From an uncultured Rhodospirillales bacterium (GTDB lineage Bacteria > Pseudomonadota > Alphaproteobacteria > Rhodospirillales > UBA2165): a DNA stretch of 64,000 bases. The stretch is taken from assembly GCA_913055735.1 (NCBI GenBank), contig CAJXKD010000001.1:124001-188000 (forward strand). The letters run 5' to 3'. The notes beneath the pieces are model-generated. The model was not told where the DNA came from. It was given only the letters and a program-made list of their open reading frames with translations, and ran no database searches. This document shows positions 29,057 to 37,877 of the stretch, piece after piece (within the stretch, counting starts at the first letter, position 1; each line of letters opens with the position of its first letter). A program made the position numbers and the translations under genes.

Positions 29057-29079
29057 GAAAATGAGAATGAATTGCATTT
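29057..29079. promoter_or_regulatory. Fur-box-like iron operator
   Basis: Read on the minus strand the element is AATGCAATTCATTCTCATTT, close to the Fur pattern of ATTCTCATT-containing overlapping hexamers. It lies 52-74 bases upstream of the imelysin start, where an operator would repress an iron-uptake operon. The match is by eye and not scored. Confidence 0.55.
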
Positions 29080-29183
29080 GCAGTAATAGCGATTGTGAGA
29101 ACGCCTATCAATCGCAAATTTAGGGAATTGTCCGAAAATCGCCTTGACCGGGGTCAACCCGAGGACGAATTCAGGAGATCGGC

Positions 29184-30251
29184 CTAGAACAGCACCGAGA
29201 AATTGATCGAGCCGAATTCGTCGATCCGTTTCTGGCCGTCGAATTCCTTGGTCCGGAAGATGTTGGTGAAGCCGAAGCGGTAACGGTCGTAGGTCATCAC
29301 CAGCCCCACTTGCAGGTCGGCGACCAGCGGTTTTTTGTCAACGCTGTGGCTGTCGCGGAAGGTATTGCCGTCGAGAAAGATATTGCGCGCCACCGCCCTG
29401 CCCTCGACCCCGGCGAAGAGGTACCAACCCCACTCTTTGCGGCGTTGGAAAAAGCCGCTGCCCTGAAGCCCGGGACGGATCGTCGGCGGCCCGTAATCCT
29501 CCGGCACCTTGTAGCCGTAGCGCAGCATGCCCCCCACGGAGGCATAGGTATAAACATTCCCCACGGCGCCGCCGAGGCTCGGCGTGAGTTCGAGCTTGTA
29601 GCCGAGCCCCTCCCGCAGATCGATGGGCCACTTGCGTTCATAAGAAATGAGCAAGCCTGGTTCATTCTTGAGCTGATGATCCCAACCACGCGGCTCGCGG
29701 GTGTCGATCACCTCGTGCCACCAGGTTTGGGTCTGTTCGGCCAAGGATAAGGGCCCGACCACCCCGACATTGATCTCAAGATTGTCCATGTAGCCGCCGC
29801 CGTTGGTGCCGCGCTCGCTGACCCAGCCGGCGCCGACATAGAGCCACCCGGCGTAGGGGCGGTCATCGGCGATCAGATCGGTACGGGTGATGTCGTCGGG
29901 CGTGAAGATGTTCTGCCCGAACAGCAGACTGATCCGGTTGTTGCGCGTCGTCAGGAAATCGCGGATCGGTGCCGACGCCGTGTTGGCCACCGTGCGGAAT
30001 TCATCCTCGAAGGGAATGCATTTGCGCTTGCGGCTGTCCGTCTTGACCGGAAACACATAGGAGAACCGGAGACCCTGAGTGTAGTGATTGTCGGCACCGC
30101 TGCCGAACAGGTCGTTTTCCAGCTGGACGTTGAAGACGCATTCCTCGCCGTCGAGGGGCTCGACCTCTTCGGATTGGGCCAAGGCCGGTGCATAGGCAAA
30201 CAGAACGAACGCGAAGATGAGGCAAGCTGCGGTGGCAGGCCCCTTCCCCAT
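29184..30251 (-). CDS. LpxR-like outer-membrane lipid A deacylase family protein
   Basis: This 355-residue exported beta-barrel candidate has a signal peptide ending near ALAQ. The family signature is QLENDLFGSGADNHYTQGLR, matching the Asn-Asp and Asp-x-x-Tyr-Thr-x-Gly pattern of LpxR/DUF2219 proteins; RPYAGWLYVGAGW follows. It ends in an aromatic residue (INFSVLF), as outer-membrane proteins do. LpxR removes the 3'-acyloxyacyl group of lipid A, but activity here is inferred. The gene starts 5 bases after the valS stop. Confidence 0.87.
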   Translation of the reverse strand: MGKGPATAACLIFAFVLFAYAPALAQSEEVEPLDGEECVFNVQLENDLFGSGADNHYTQGLRFSYVFPVKTDSRKRKCIPFEDEFRTVANTASAPIRDFLTTRNNRISLLFGQNIFTPDDITRTDLIADDRPYAGWLYVGAGWVSERGTNGGGYMDNLEINVGVVGPLSLAEQTQTWWHEVIDTREPRGWDHQLKNEPGLLISYERKWPIDLREGLGYKLELTPSLGGAVGNVYTYASVGGMLRYGYKVPEDYGPPTIRPGLQGSGFFQRRKEWGWYLFAGVEGRAVARNIFLDGNTFRDSHSVDKKPLVADLQVGLVMTYDRYRFGFTNIFRTKEFDGQKRIDEFGSINFSVLF

Positions 30252-30256
30252 GTGGC

Positions 30257-32959
30257 TTACGCGGCCTTCAACCGATCCAGCGCCTCGACCAACTTGGCGC
30301 GGGTTTGCGCGGCGTCCTCGCGGCGCTCCTTCTGCTCCTCGACCACCTCTGGCGGCGCCTTGGCAAGGAAGCCCTGGTTAGACAGTTTCTTATCGAACTT
30401 ATCGATTTCGCTGTCGAGCTTGGCGATTTCCTTCGCGAGACGCGCGCGTTCCTGATCGAGATCGATCACGTCGGCCAGCGGCAACACGATGGTCGTGCCG
30501 TCGATCACGTCCTGCGCCGAGCCTTGCGGTATCTCGCCGTCGCTGATGTCGAGCGACAAAAGACGCGCCAAGCGTTCGATCAACGGCGCATGAGTTTCGA
30601 CACAATGGCGCGCAAGATCAGTGGCGTTCTTGAGGATCAGCGGAATTTCGGCGCCCCCCGGCACGTTCATTTCGGAACGTACCGAGCGCACCTGGGAAAT
30701 CAGACGCACCACCCAATCCATTTCGGCGGTGGCAGCGGCGTCCCCGAAACCGTCGAGTTCCGGCCAATCGGCGTCAATCAAAGCCGTTGGACGCGTGCCG
30801 CCGCCGATGTGATCCCACAATTCCTCCGTAATGTACGGCATGAAAGGATGCAGGACGGTGAGGATCTGATCCAACACCCAGGCCGCCGTCGCCTTGGTTT
30901 CGGCCACCGCGGCTGCGTCGTCCGATTCGAAGGCGGGCTTTGCGAATTCGAGGTACCAATCGCAGAAGGTGCCCCAGGTGAACTGATAGGCCGCCGCCGC
31001 CGCCTCGTTGAAGCGATAGCTCTCGATGCCTTTGGCGATCTCGGCGGTCGCCTCGGCCATCTTGCCGACGATCCACTTGTTCAGCGTCAGTTTGCACGCC
31101 CCAGAATCCGATATGGGATCGAAGGCCGGGTCGACCGCAACGCCGTTCATCTCGCAGAAGCGCGCGGCGTTCCACAGCTTGGTAGCGAAATTGCGGTAGC
31201 CTTGAATGACGGCCTTGGACGGCTTTACGTCGCGGCCCGGTGTCGACAGGGACGCCATGGTGAAACGCAATGCGTCGGCGCCGAATTCTTCGATCAAGTC
31301 CATGGGATCGACGACGTTGCCCTTGGACTTGGACATCTTCTGTCCTTTTTCGTCGCGGACGATGCCGTGGATATAGACGGTATGGAACGGCACTTCCTTC
31401 ATGAAGTGCAGCCCCATCATCATCATCCGGGCAACCCAGAAGAAGATGATGTCGAAACCCGTCACCAGCACGTCGGTCGGATAGTACTTCTCAAGCTCCG
31501 GGGTTTGCTCGGGCCAGCCGAGGGTCGAGAACGGCCACAGCGCCGATGAGAACCAGGTGTCGAGCACGTCTTCGTCACGGATGAGTTCCACCGCTTTGCC
31601 GTAATGTTTTTCGGCGGCGGCGACGGCGTCTTCCTCGCTCATCTCGACGAAGGTTTCGCCGTCGGGACCGTACCAGGCCGGCACCCGATGTCCCCACCAT
31701 AACTGGCGCGAGATGCACCACGGCTCGATGTTGTGCATCCACTGGAAGTAGGTCTTCTCCCATTGTTTGGGCACAAACATGGTCTTGCCCGTCTCGACGG
31801 CCTCGATGGCCGGCTTGGCGAGCGTTTTGGTATCCACATACCATTGATCGGTCAGACGCGGCTCGATCACCACGCCCGAGCGGTCGCCATACGGCACGGT
31901 CATGGGATTCTCCTCGATCTTGTCGAGAAGCCCGAGTTCTTCCATCTCCGCGACAATCTTGTCCCGCGCCTTGAAGCGGTCGAGGCCGCGATAGGCCTCG
32001 GGCACCGTATCGACGCTGTCCATCTTGGCGTCTTCGGTGAGGATATTGATCATCTCGAGGCCGTGGCGCTTACCGACCTCGAAGTCGTTGAAGTCGTGCG
32101 CCGGGGTGATCTTCACCGCGCCCGAACCCTTCTCCGGATCGGAATGTTCATCGGCGACGATGGGAATCGGCCGGTTGGCGATGGGCAGGATGCACATCTT
32201 GCCGACCAAATCCTTGTAACGTTCGTCGTCGGGATGAACCGCGACGGCGGTATCGCCGAGCATGGTCTCGGGCCGGGTCGTCGCCACGGTGATGAATTCG
32301 CCGTCGCGGCCTTCGATGGGGTACTTGAAGTACCACAGCTTGCCCTTGGTTTCGCGCTGCTCGACCTCGAGGTCCGAGATCGCCGTATGAAACTTCGGGT
32401 CCCAATTGACCAGACGCTTGTCTCTATAAATGAGTCCTTCGCGGTAGAGATCGACGAAGACCTTGAGCACCGCGGCGGACAGGCCTTCGTCCATGGTGAA
32501 GCGTTCGCGGCTCCAATCCACCGAGGCGCCGAGGCGGCGCAATTGGTTGGTGATGGTGCCGCCGCTTTCCTCTTTCCACTCCCAGACCTTGTCGACGAAG
32601 GCGTCCCGGTCCAGAAACTGCTTGTTGTTCCCGCCCTCGGCCTTACCACGGGCGAGCCCGATACCCTGCTCCGCCAGCTGCCGCTCGACCACCATCTGGG
32701 TCGCGATCCCGGCGTGATCCGTGCCCGGCTGCCACAGGGCATCCTTGCCCTTCATCCGGTTATAGCGGATCAGGATATCCTGCAGCGTATTGTTGAGGGC
32801 ATGGCCCATATGGAGGCTGCCGGTCACGTTGGGCGGTGGAATTACGATCGTATAGGGATCGGCTCCGCCGCGGCGGCCACAGGCAAACGCGCCGTCACCC
32901 TCCCATTGGGCATAACGTCGCAGTTCCACTTTACCTGGGTCGTAAGACTTCTCGAGCAT
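30257..32959 (-). CDS. valS: Valyl-tRNA synthetase
   Basis: This 900-residue class I synthetase charges tRNA-Val and edits threonine. The HIGH motif is in [20 protein letters not shown] near residue 45 and KMSKS is in [16 protein letters not shown] near residue 540. The editing domain contains [17 protein letters not shown], and the C-terminus is a coiled coil ([19 protein letters not shown]). It sits between popZ and the LpxR-like gene, all leftward. Confidence 0.97.
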   Translation of the reverse strand: MLEKSYDPGKVELRRYAQWEGDGAFACGRRGGADPYTIVIPPPNVTGSLHMGHALNNTLQDILIRYNRMKGKDALWQPGTDHAGIATQMVVERQLAEQGIGLARGKAEGGNNKQFLDRDAFVDKVWEWKEESGGTITNQLRRLGASVDWSRERFTMDEGLSAAVLKVFVDLYREGLIYRDKRLVNWDPKFHTAISDLEVEQRETKGKLWYFKYPIEGRDGEFITVATTRPETMLGDTAVAVHPDDERYKDLVGKMCILPIANRPIPIVADEHSDPEKGSGAVKITPAHDFNDFEVGKRHGLEMINILTEDAKMDSVDTVPEAYRGLDRFKARDKIVAEMEELGLLDKIEENPMTVPYGDRSGVVIEPRLTDQWYVDTKTLAKPAIEAVETGKTMFVPKQWEKTYFQWMHNIEPWCISRQLWWGHRVPAWYGPDGETFVEMSEEDAVAAAEKHYGKAVELIRDEDVLDTWFSSALWPFSTLGWPEQTPELEKYYPTDVLVTGFDIIFFWVARMMMMGLHFMKEVPFHTVYIHGIVRDEKGQKMSKSKGNVVDPMDLIEEFGADALRFTMASLSTPGRDVKPSKAVIQGYRNFATKLWNAARFCEMNGVAVDPAFDPISDSGACKLTLNKWIVGKMAEATAEIAKGIESYRFNEAAAAAYQFTWGTFCDWYLEFAKPAFESDDAAAVAETKATAAWVLDQILTVLHPFMPYITEELWDHIGGGTRPTALIDADWPELDGFGDAAATAEMDWVVRLISQVRSVRSEMNVPGGAEIPLILKNATDLARHCVETHAPLIERLARLLSLDISDGEIPQGSAQDVIDGTTIVLPLADVIDLDQERARLAKEIAKLDSEIDKFDKKLSNQGFLAKAPPEVVEEQKERREDAAQTRAKLVEALDRLKAA

Positions 32960-33119
32960 AACGCGCGGCTTTTCTCTCTTCCGAAGACCGAGGGATATGC
33001 ATCACCCGGCAAAGGGATGCAACACCTTAAGGCGGTAAAAACCTAAGGGAATACAGGGGGAATGGCGAGAACGAGGTGCCGCCAGATAATTCTAGAGAGG
33101 GAAACCTAGAGACGAAAAC

Positions 33120-33815
33120 TTAGAGTTCGAGCCGCTCGGCGCGATTGATCATATGGTCGATCTCTTTCTTGACCAGCCGCTCAATGAGGTATGGCAAGTT
33201 CTGATCGAGCCACTCCCGCAGCAAAGGCCGCAGAATCTCGCGGATCAAGCCTTCGAGGGTGATATCGCGGCTACCGATGGCAATATCGCGCTGGCTGAGC
33301 AGCACCCGGGCCAGCTCCTGCAACGCGTCGGTGGACGCGCGGGCGACATTCTCGGACACCACCTCATCCGCCGCGCTGGCGATCATGGCCGGGGTCAGTT
33401 CAAAAACGTCTTCGATGCTTCGGGCAGGCTGAGGGGCCGGTTCTGGTTCCGGTTCGGCCAACGCGACCTCTGGCTCAGGCTCAGGTAGGGGCTCAGGGGC
33501 CGGTTCGGGTTCCGGCTCCGCTTCCATCGCCGGCTCGGGCTCGGCTTCCGGTTCCGGCTCAGCTTCCGCTTCCGCCGCTTGTTCCGGTTCGGGTTCGGGT
33601 TCGGGTTCGGGTTCAGGTTCCGGCTCGGGGTCGGCCTCTGCTTCCGGCTCGGGTTCCGGCTCCTCGGCCGCTTCGGCCTCGGCAGCGGGCGGCGCAGCGC
33701 CGGCCTCGTCTTCCTGGTCGTCCTCCGACAAAATCCGCCGGATCGACGCAAGGATGTCCTCCATGGAGGGTTCTTGCGATTGATCTGTATCCTGCTGATC
33801 GTTTTCGTCTGCCAT
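33120..33815 (-). CDS. popZ: Polar organizing protein PopZ (DUF2497)
   Basis: PopZ self-assembles at the cell pole and anchors the ParB-centromere complex in alphaproteobacteria. The 231 residues show the family layout: an N-terminal binding helix ([18 protein letters not shown]), a disordered acidic Pro-rich middle made of EP-type repeats (about 45-135), and the C-terminal oligomerisation helices ([31 protein letters not shown]). The Pro-Glu repeat is unusually regular. It lies between tolC and valS. Confidence 0.93.
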   Translation of the reverse strand: MADENDQQDTDQSQEPSMEDILASIRRILSEDDQEDEAGAAPPAAEAEAAEEPEPEPEAEADPEPEPEPEPEPEPEPEQAAEAEAEPEPEAEPEPAMEAEPEPEPAPEPLPEPEPEVALAEPEPEPAPQPARSIEDVFELTPAMIASAADEVVSENVARASTDALQELARVLLSQRDIAIGSRDITLEGLIREILRPLLREWLDQNLPYLIERLVKKEIDHMINRAERLEL

Positions 33816-33909
33816 CAGTCGACCATTGAGCTAGCTATAGTCATTAACAATACATGTAGTGATTGCGCGGGCACTATCCACTACTAATTCCGAATTTAGC
33901 ACAAAATGG

Positions 33910-35334
33910 CTAATTACCCGTATCTCCCCCGCCCGATCCGGGCACCTCGCCCGAACTGCTGGTCCCGACCCATTTGCCTCGAACCTCATTATAGTGCCGA
34001 AGCGGATCGTAGATCTCCACCGGCAGATCGAGGCCCGCCGCTGTCAGCTGGCCGATGGCTTCCTTGAGCTCGAAGCTGGCGACCACTTCGTCACGCTGGG
34101 CAATCACCAGATTCACCCGCGCATCCAACAATTCCTGCTCCGCGTCCAAAACGTCCAACACGGTCCGCGACCCGACTTGCGCCTCCCGCCGGACTCCTTC
34201 CAGCGCAACTTCGGCAGCCTGGATCTGGGCCCGGAAAGACCGAATACTGGCCCGCGCCGATGCCAAGGTTTCCCAGGCCTGCGTGACCGCTTCGGTCACG
34301 TCGCGGCGGGCGCTGTCGAGATCGATTCTGCTTTTTCCGGCCGACTGCTTGGCTTGGCGAAGGCGGGAATACACCGCGCCTTTCTGATAGAGCGGAACGG
34401 ACAGGTTGAGGGTTACCTGTGCCGTGCTTTGACGGTTGTCGTCGGCGGACACCTCGAACCGGCGCTCCGCCGTACCAACCAGGTTCAAACTCGGAAGCAA
34501 CTCGCCGCGTACCGAGCGCACCGTCTGCAACGCGGACAATTCGTCCGCTTCCGCGGCCAGGATATCGGGATGGTTGCTTCGCGCCAAGGCGACGGCGGCC
34601 GAGAGGCTCGCCGGCAAGGCCGGAAGGGTATTCGGCGGCGTCAGCACACCGGGCGCGTCGCCAACGATATTAACGTACGCGGCACGCGATTTTTCCAAGT
34701 TTCCTTCAGCCTGAATTCTGTCCGCCACCGACCCGGCAAGGCGCGCCTCGGCCTGGCTGACATCGGTTCGCGTGATTTCACCGACCCGGAAACGATCTTG
34801 GGTCGCTTCAAGCTGCCGGCGCAGGACTTGTTCGTTGTTGGTGCTGAGGTCAAGTACGGCCTGATCGCGCACAACGGCGGTAAAGGCCTCGACCACGGAA
34901 AGAAGAATGTTTTGCTCGGTGGCAAGCAACCTTTGTTGCGCCGCACGAACATCATGCTCCGCCTTGGTAATGGCGGCATCGGTCCTGAAGCCCCGGAACA
35001 GGGGTTGGGTCACATCAATCGAGGCGCCGCGCGGCGTCCGCGTTTTTGTCGATTCACCCGTGCGGCTGGAGAGATCCGTCTGGGAGCGGGAAATATCACC
35101 GGACAGTTCGACATCCGGGCGCCAATTGGACAAGGCTTGCGGGACCGATTCGTCCGTCGCGCGGAGATTTGCCCGCTGCGATAACAAATCCGGATTGTTT
35201 TGATACGCGGAAGCCAGGGCTTCCTGCAGCGTCTGCGCGGAGGCGGTCTCCGACAAAAACCCGAAACCCGCGGCAATCACGGCGGCAGCGGCGACCGAGT
35301 GCAAAAGCCGTGTCCTAACAACCCTCTTCGACAT
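33910..35334 (-). CDS. tolC: TolC family outer-membrane efflux/secretion protein
   Basis: This 474-residue outer-membrane channel has a signal peptide ending ETASAQ and two OEP repeats of long helices (from TLQEALASAYQNNPDLL and from LARSNHPDILAAEADELSA). TolC trimers link inner-membrane exporters to the outside. It sits in the pcm-tolC-popZ-valS order and is not beside an exporter, so it probably serves several pumps. A second TolC-like gene at 55012-56346 is next to a type I exporter. Confidence 0.93.
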   Translation of the reverse strand: MSKRVVRTRLLHSVAAAAVIAAGFGFLSETASAQTLQEALASAYQNNPDLLSQRANLRATDESVPQALSNWRPDVELSGDISRSQTDLSSRTGESTKTRTPRGASIDVTQPLFRGFRTDAAITKAEHDVRAAQQRLLATEQNILLSVVEAFTAVVRDQAVLDLSTNNEQVLRRQLEATQDRFRVGEITRTDVSQAEARLAGSVADRIQAEGNLEKSRAAYVNIVGDAPGVLTPPNTLPALPASLSAAVALARSNHPDILAAEADELSALQTVRSVRGELLPSLNLVGTAERRFEVSADDNRQSTAQVTLNLSVPLYQKGAVYSRLRQAKQSAGKSRIDLDSARRDVTEAVTQAWETLASARASIRSFRAQIQAAEVALEGVRREAQVGSRTVLDVLDAEQELLDARVNLVIAQRDEVVASFELKEAIGQLTAAGLDLPVEIYDPLRHYNEVRGKWVGTSSSGEVPGSGGGDTGN

Positions 35335-35609
35335 TTATTTTGATCCCTGATCGGATTTGCCGCGTCAGCCGCCGGTTCATTGATCCTGATTGAGTCGTAT
35401 ATCTACCCAAATCAACTTACCCGAAAGCCGAAACGGAGTCCCTCGAACTTAGACAGATAACGGGACAACACTTAATAAATTGTTGCCCGCACCCTCACCT
35501 GATAACGACCGGAACCGGCCGTTAGGTAGGAAGTTTAATATATGTGCACCTTCGTTAACACCGCCGAATGCACACACACCTATTTGATTTTTTCATTCCT
35601 AGAATCGGC

Positions 35610-36263
35610 CTAGAATTGAAATTCCGCAACCGGTTCAAAACCCGGCAGGAACGGCGTGCCGGCATCGAAAACATCACGCGTTGACCATGTGTCGCCGAAT
35701 CGAGTCATGATGACGCCATGGCCAATCGCGTCACCGCGCTGAACAATGGCGACAAGACGGCCACCGTCGGCAAGCTGCCGTGAAATCGTCTCCGGAATCT
35801 CGGCAACGGCACCCCCGAAAAGAATAACGTCGTACGGACTTTGCTTCTGATAACCCGATTTAAGCTCGGCCTCCATCACGGCCACATTGTCTATGCCAAG
35901 CTCTTCCAGCTTCTCGGTCGCTGTAGCGGCGAGCTCGGCCGTTTCCTCGACGGCAACGACGGCGCTCGCCAGCTTCGAAAGCACGGCCGCCGCATATCCG
36001 GTATTGCAGCCCACATTCAACACCGCGTCGCTATCCTGTACCTCGGCGATTTGAATCAGGCGCGCAAGGATCATCGGCTCCATCAGGTAACGGCCATTAC
36101 CGATTGGAACGGCTTCGTCGACATAAGCAACACCTGCCAGCGCCTCGGGGACGAAAGCTTCGCGCGGCAGAGTCGCCATGGCATCGATCAATAACGGGTC
36201 GGTAACTTCGTTGGGCCGAATTTGGCTTTCGACCATGTTATGGCGGGCAAGCTTAAAATCCAT
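35610..36263 (-). CDS. Protein-L-isoaspartate O-methyltransferase-like protein (second copy)
   Basis: This 217-residue Pcm-family methyltransferase has AVLNVGCNTGYAAAVLSKLA as SAM motif I and VPEALAGVAYVDEAVPIGNG near the N-terminus. Compared with the copy at 22-663, the motif has Cys-Asn instead of Gly-Thr, and the substrate-site stretch differs (GRYLMEP in place of HHQTVSQP), so it may not repair isoaspartate. It is transcribed toward tolC, a conserved alphaproteobacterial arrangement. Confidence 0.88.
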   Translation of the reverse strand: MDFKLARHNMVESQIRPNEVTDPLLIDAMATLPREAFVPEALAGVAYVDEAVPIGNGRYLMEPMILARLIQIAEVQDSDAVLNVGCNTGYAAAVLSKLASAVVAVEETAELAATATEKLEELGIDNVAVMEAELKSGYQKQSPYDVILFGGAVAEIPETISRQLADGGRLVAIVQRGDAIGHGVIMTRFGDTWSTRDVFDAGTPFLPGFEPVAEFQF

Positions 36264-36544
36264 AAGTGATCCCCAATTTGGCAGCGTTGGGTCGGCAGTC
36301 GGATAACGGGCGAAACCGTGATTTCCGTCGGCAAAATGAAGGCGCCCGATGCATCACAAGTGGGGGCGCAGTGCCAGCCAAGTCAAGTGAATTTTGTTAA
36401 CTTCTCGTGCGCAATCCGACGCCGCACCTACCGTGCAACGCCTTCTTGACCGGTCGCAGAGCACAGTCTAAGTTCGGCCCCCTTCCGCGCCTATGGAGGG
36501 TCCGCCTCGGTGGCGCGTTCCTTCGTCGGCGCGAACTGTGAGGC

Positions 36545-36618
36545 GGCGCGGTGGCGGAGTGGCTACGCAGCGGCCTGCAAAGCCGTGAACACCGGTTCGA
36601 TTCCGGTCCGCGCCTCCA
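36545..36618 (+). tRNA. tRNA-Cys (GCA)
   Basis: A 74-base cloverleaf: acceptor GGCGCGG/CCGCGCC, D-arm GGAGTGGCTACGCA, anticodon GCA at 36577-36579 within CTGCAAA, T-arm ACCGGTTCGATTCCGGT, and an encoded CCA end. Confidence 0.96.
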
Positions 36619-36624
36619 GCTTGA

Positions 36625-36699
36625 TCCGGTGTAGCTCAGCGGTAGAGCAAGCGGCTGTTAACCGCTAGGTCGGGGGTTCGAATCCCTCCGCCGGAGCCA
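36625..36699 (+). tRNA. tRNA-Asn (GTT)
   Basis: A 75-base cloverleaf: acceptor TCCGGTG/CGCCGGA with one G-C-type variation, D-arm GTAGCTCAGCGGTAGAGC, anticodon GTT at 36657-36659, T-arm GGGGGTTCGAATCCCTC, discriminator G and an encoded CCA. It starts 6 bases after tRNA-Cys, so the two are co-transcribed. Confidence 0.96.
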
Positions 36700-36707
36700 A
36701 TTTCCAG

Positions 36708-36739
36708 AAAGGCCGTTGGAGACCTCTCCAACGGCCTTT
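36708..36739 (+). terminator. Terminator hairpin after the tRNA pair
   Basis: A perfect 14-bp stem AAAGGCCGTTGGAG/CTCCAACGGCCTTT with a four-base ACCT loop begins 8 bases after tRNA-Asn. The 3' T-run is only three bases long, but stem strength and position fit an intrinsic terminator. Confidence 0.85.
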
Positions 36740-37128
36740 CGATTCCGGAGGCCGTCGACGGCGGCAGTTCCGTGGATCATCGTTTAAACCTCTTCCAAAC
36801 AAACGAGCCCGAAGCTCCACGCCATAGGTCGGCTTTACCGGGCCGGTGGTGACAGCCCCGAAGCGCCACGACCCGATAAAATGATAGCGTGTACCGACGG
36901 GAATCTGCGCTCCCGCGAAAGGGGAAAAACACAAATTATCCTTTAATATCAATTGTTTGTTTGGGATCGACCTAGGCCTTCATCTGGCTTAAAATATAAA
37001 ATGCTGAAGTACGGCTGGGGCCGGATTCCAGCCATTTTGGGACAAGAATGACTGTTCTGCCTGATGTGTGAGCAACGGCCCTCGCAGTTGAAATTGCGGC
37101 GGATCCGCTAAACCGGAGGAGCGCGTCG
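36740..37128. other. Intergenic region upstream of the LuxR gene
   Basis: No gene is supported here. The small minus-strand frame that ends inside tRNA-Asn is an artefact. An AT-rich patch at 36930-37000 could hold the luxR promoter, but I see no clear lux box. A GGAGGAGC Shine-Dalgarno lies just before the luxR start. Confidence 0.6.
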
Positions 37129-37854
37129 ATGACGCAACTGTTGGAATTTCGGGAGCACTTACAGAACGCCAAGACCACGTCCGAGGTTCAAATCGCGATG
37201 GAAGAAGGTTTCGCGGATATGGGCTTCGTACAGTCTTGCTATCTGATGTTCAGGCCTCCTGCGGGTCACCCCGTTCCCAAGGTACTTACCAACTTCCCGA
37301 GGGGATGGCGCGATCGGTATATCGACATGGACTACGGCAAAGTTGACGCCATGATGCCGTTGGCTGGTCGTTCATTATTTCCGATACGCTGGGATGAAGT
37401 TTTCGACGGCCAAGAGGTAACGCCCAAACAGCGGAGAATTTACGCGGAGGCCAGCGAGTTCGGCCTCAAGTGCGGTATTACCGTACCAATCCATGGTCCT
37501 GCCGGTGGCATGGCATTGATAAGCATGTGCGGAGATCTGAGCCCCAGAGAGTTCAATCAAATATGGGGTTCGTTGAAAGACGACCTCACCTTGATGGCCA
37601 CGGACACCCACAAAGCCGTTCTGGACTGTGTCTCCCAAGAAGCGAGCTTGGAGCCTATCTCGCTGACCGAGCGCGAAAAGGAATGCCTTTTATGGACATC
37701 ACAAGGTAAGACCGCTTGGGAAGTATCCAATATTCTCGGCATTACCGAGCGTACCGTTCTTTTCCATCTGAATAATGCGATGGCCAAACTTCGGGTGTTT
37801 TCCAAACACCACGCGGTCGTCAAAGCAATCATGATGGGATTAATCCTCCCGTAA
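37129..37854 (+). CDS. LuxR-family quorum-sensing regulator
   Basis: This 241-residue protein has an N-terminal autoinducer-binding domain and a C-terminal LuxR helix-turn-helix. Ligand-pocket residues in the TraR/LasR pattern are present as W60, Y64, D73, W88 and G116; the Pro that normally follows the Asp is Ala74. The DNA-binding domain begins LTEREKECLLWTSQGKTAWE and continues with TERTVLFHLNNAMAKL. It opens the island that contains a LuxI synthase 2.8 kb downstream and is probably its cognate receptor. The solute-binding protein gene follows after 23 bases. Confidence 0.93.
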   Translation: MTQLLEFREHLQNAKTTSEVQIAMEEGFADMGFVQSCYLMFRPPAGHPVPKVLTNFPRGWRDRYIDMDYGKVDAMMPLAGRSLFPIRWDEVFDGQEVTPKQRRIYAEASEFGLKCGITVPIHGPAGGMALISMCGDLSPREFNQIWGSLKDDLTLMATDTHKAVLDCVSQEASLEPISLTEREKECLLWTSQGKTAWEVSNILGITERTVLFHLNNAMAKLRVFSKHHAVVKAIMMGLILP

Positions 37855-37877
37855 ACGACTCCCGAGGCCCATTCAGG

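Noticed and set aside
33579..33887. Plus-strand frame with a FGFGFGF tract
   Set aside because: It is the reverse reading of the PopZ Pro-Glu repeat.
36665..36952. Minus-strand 95-codon frame ending APAEGFEPPT
   Set aside because: Its end is the antisense of tRNA-Asn; this tail is a well-known false translation from tRNA sequence.
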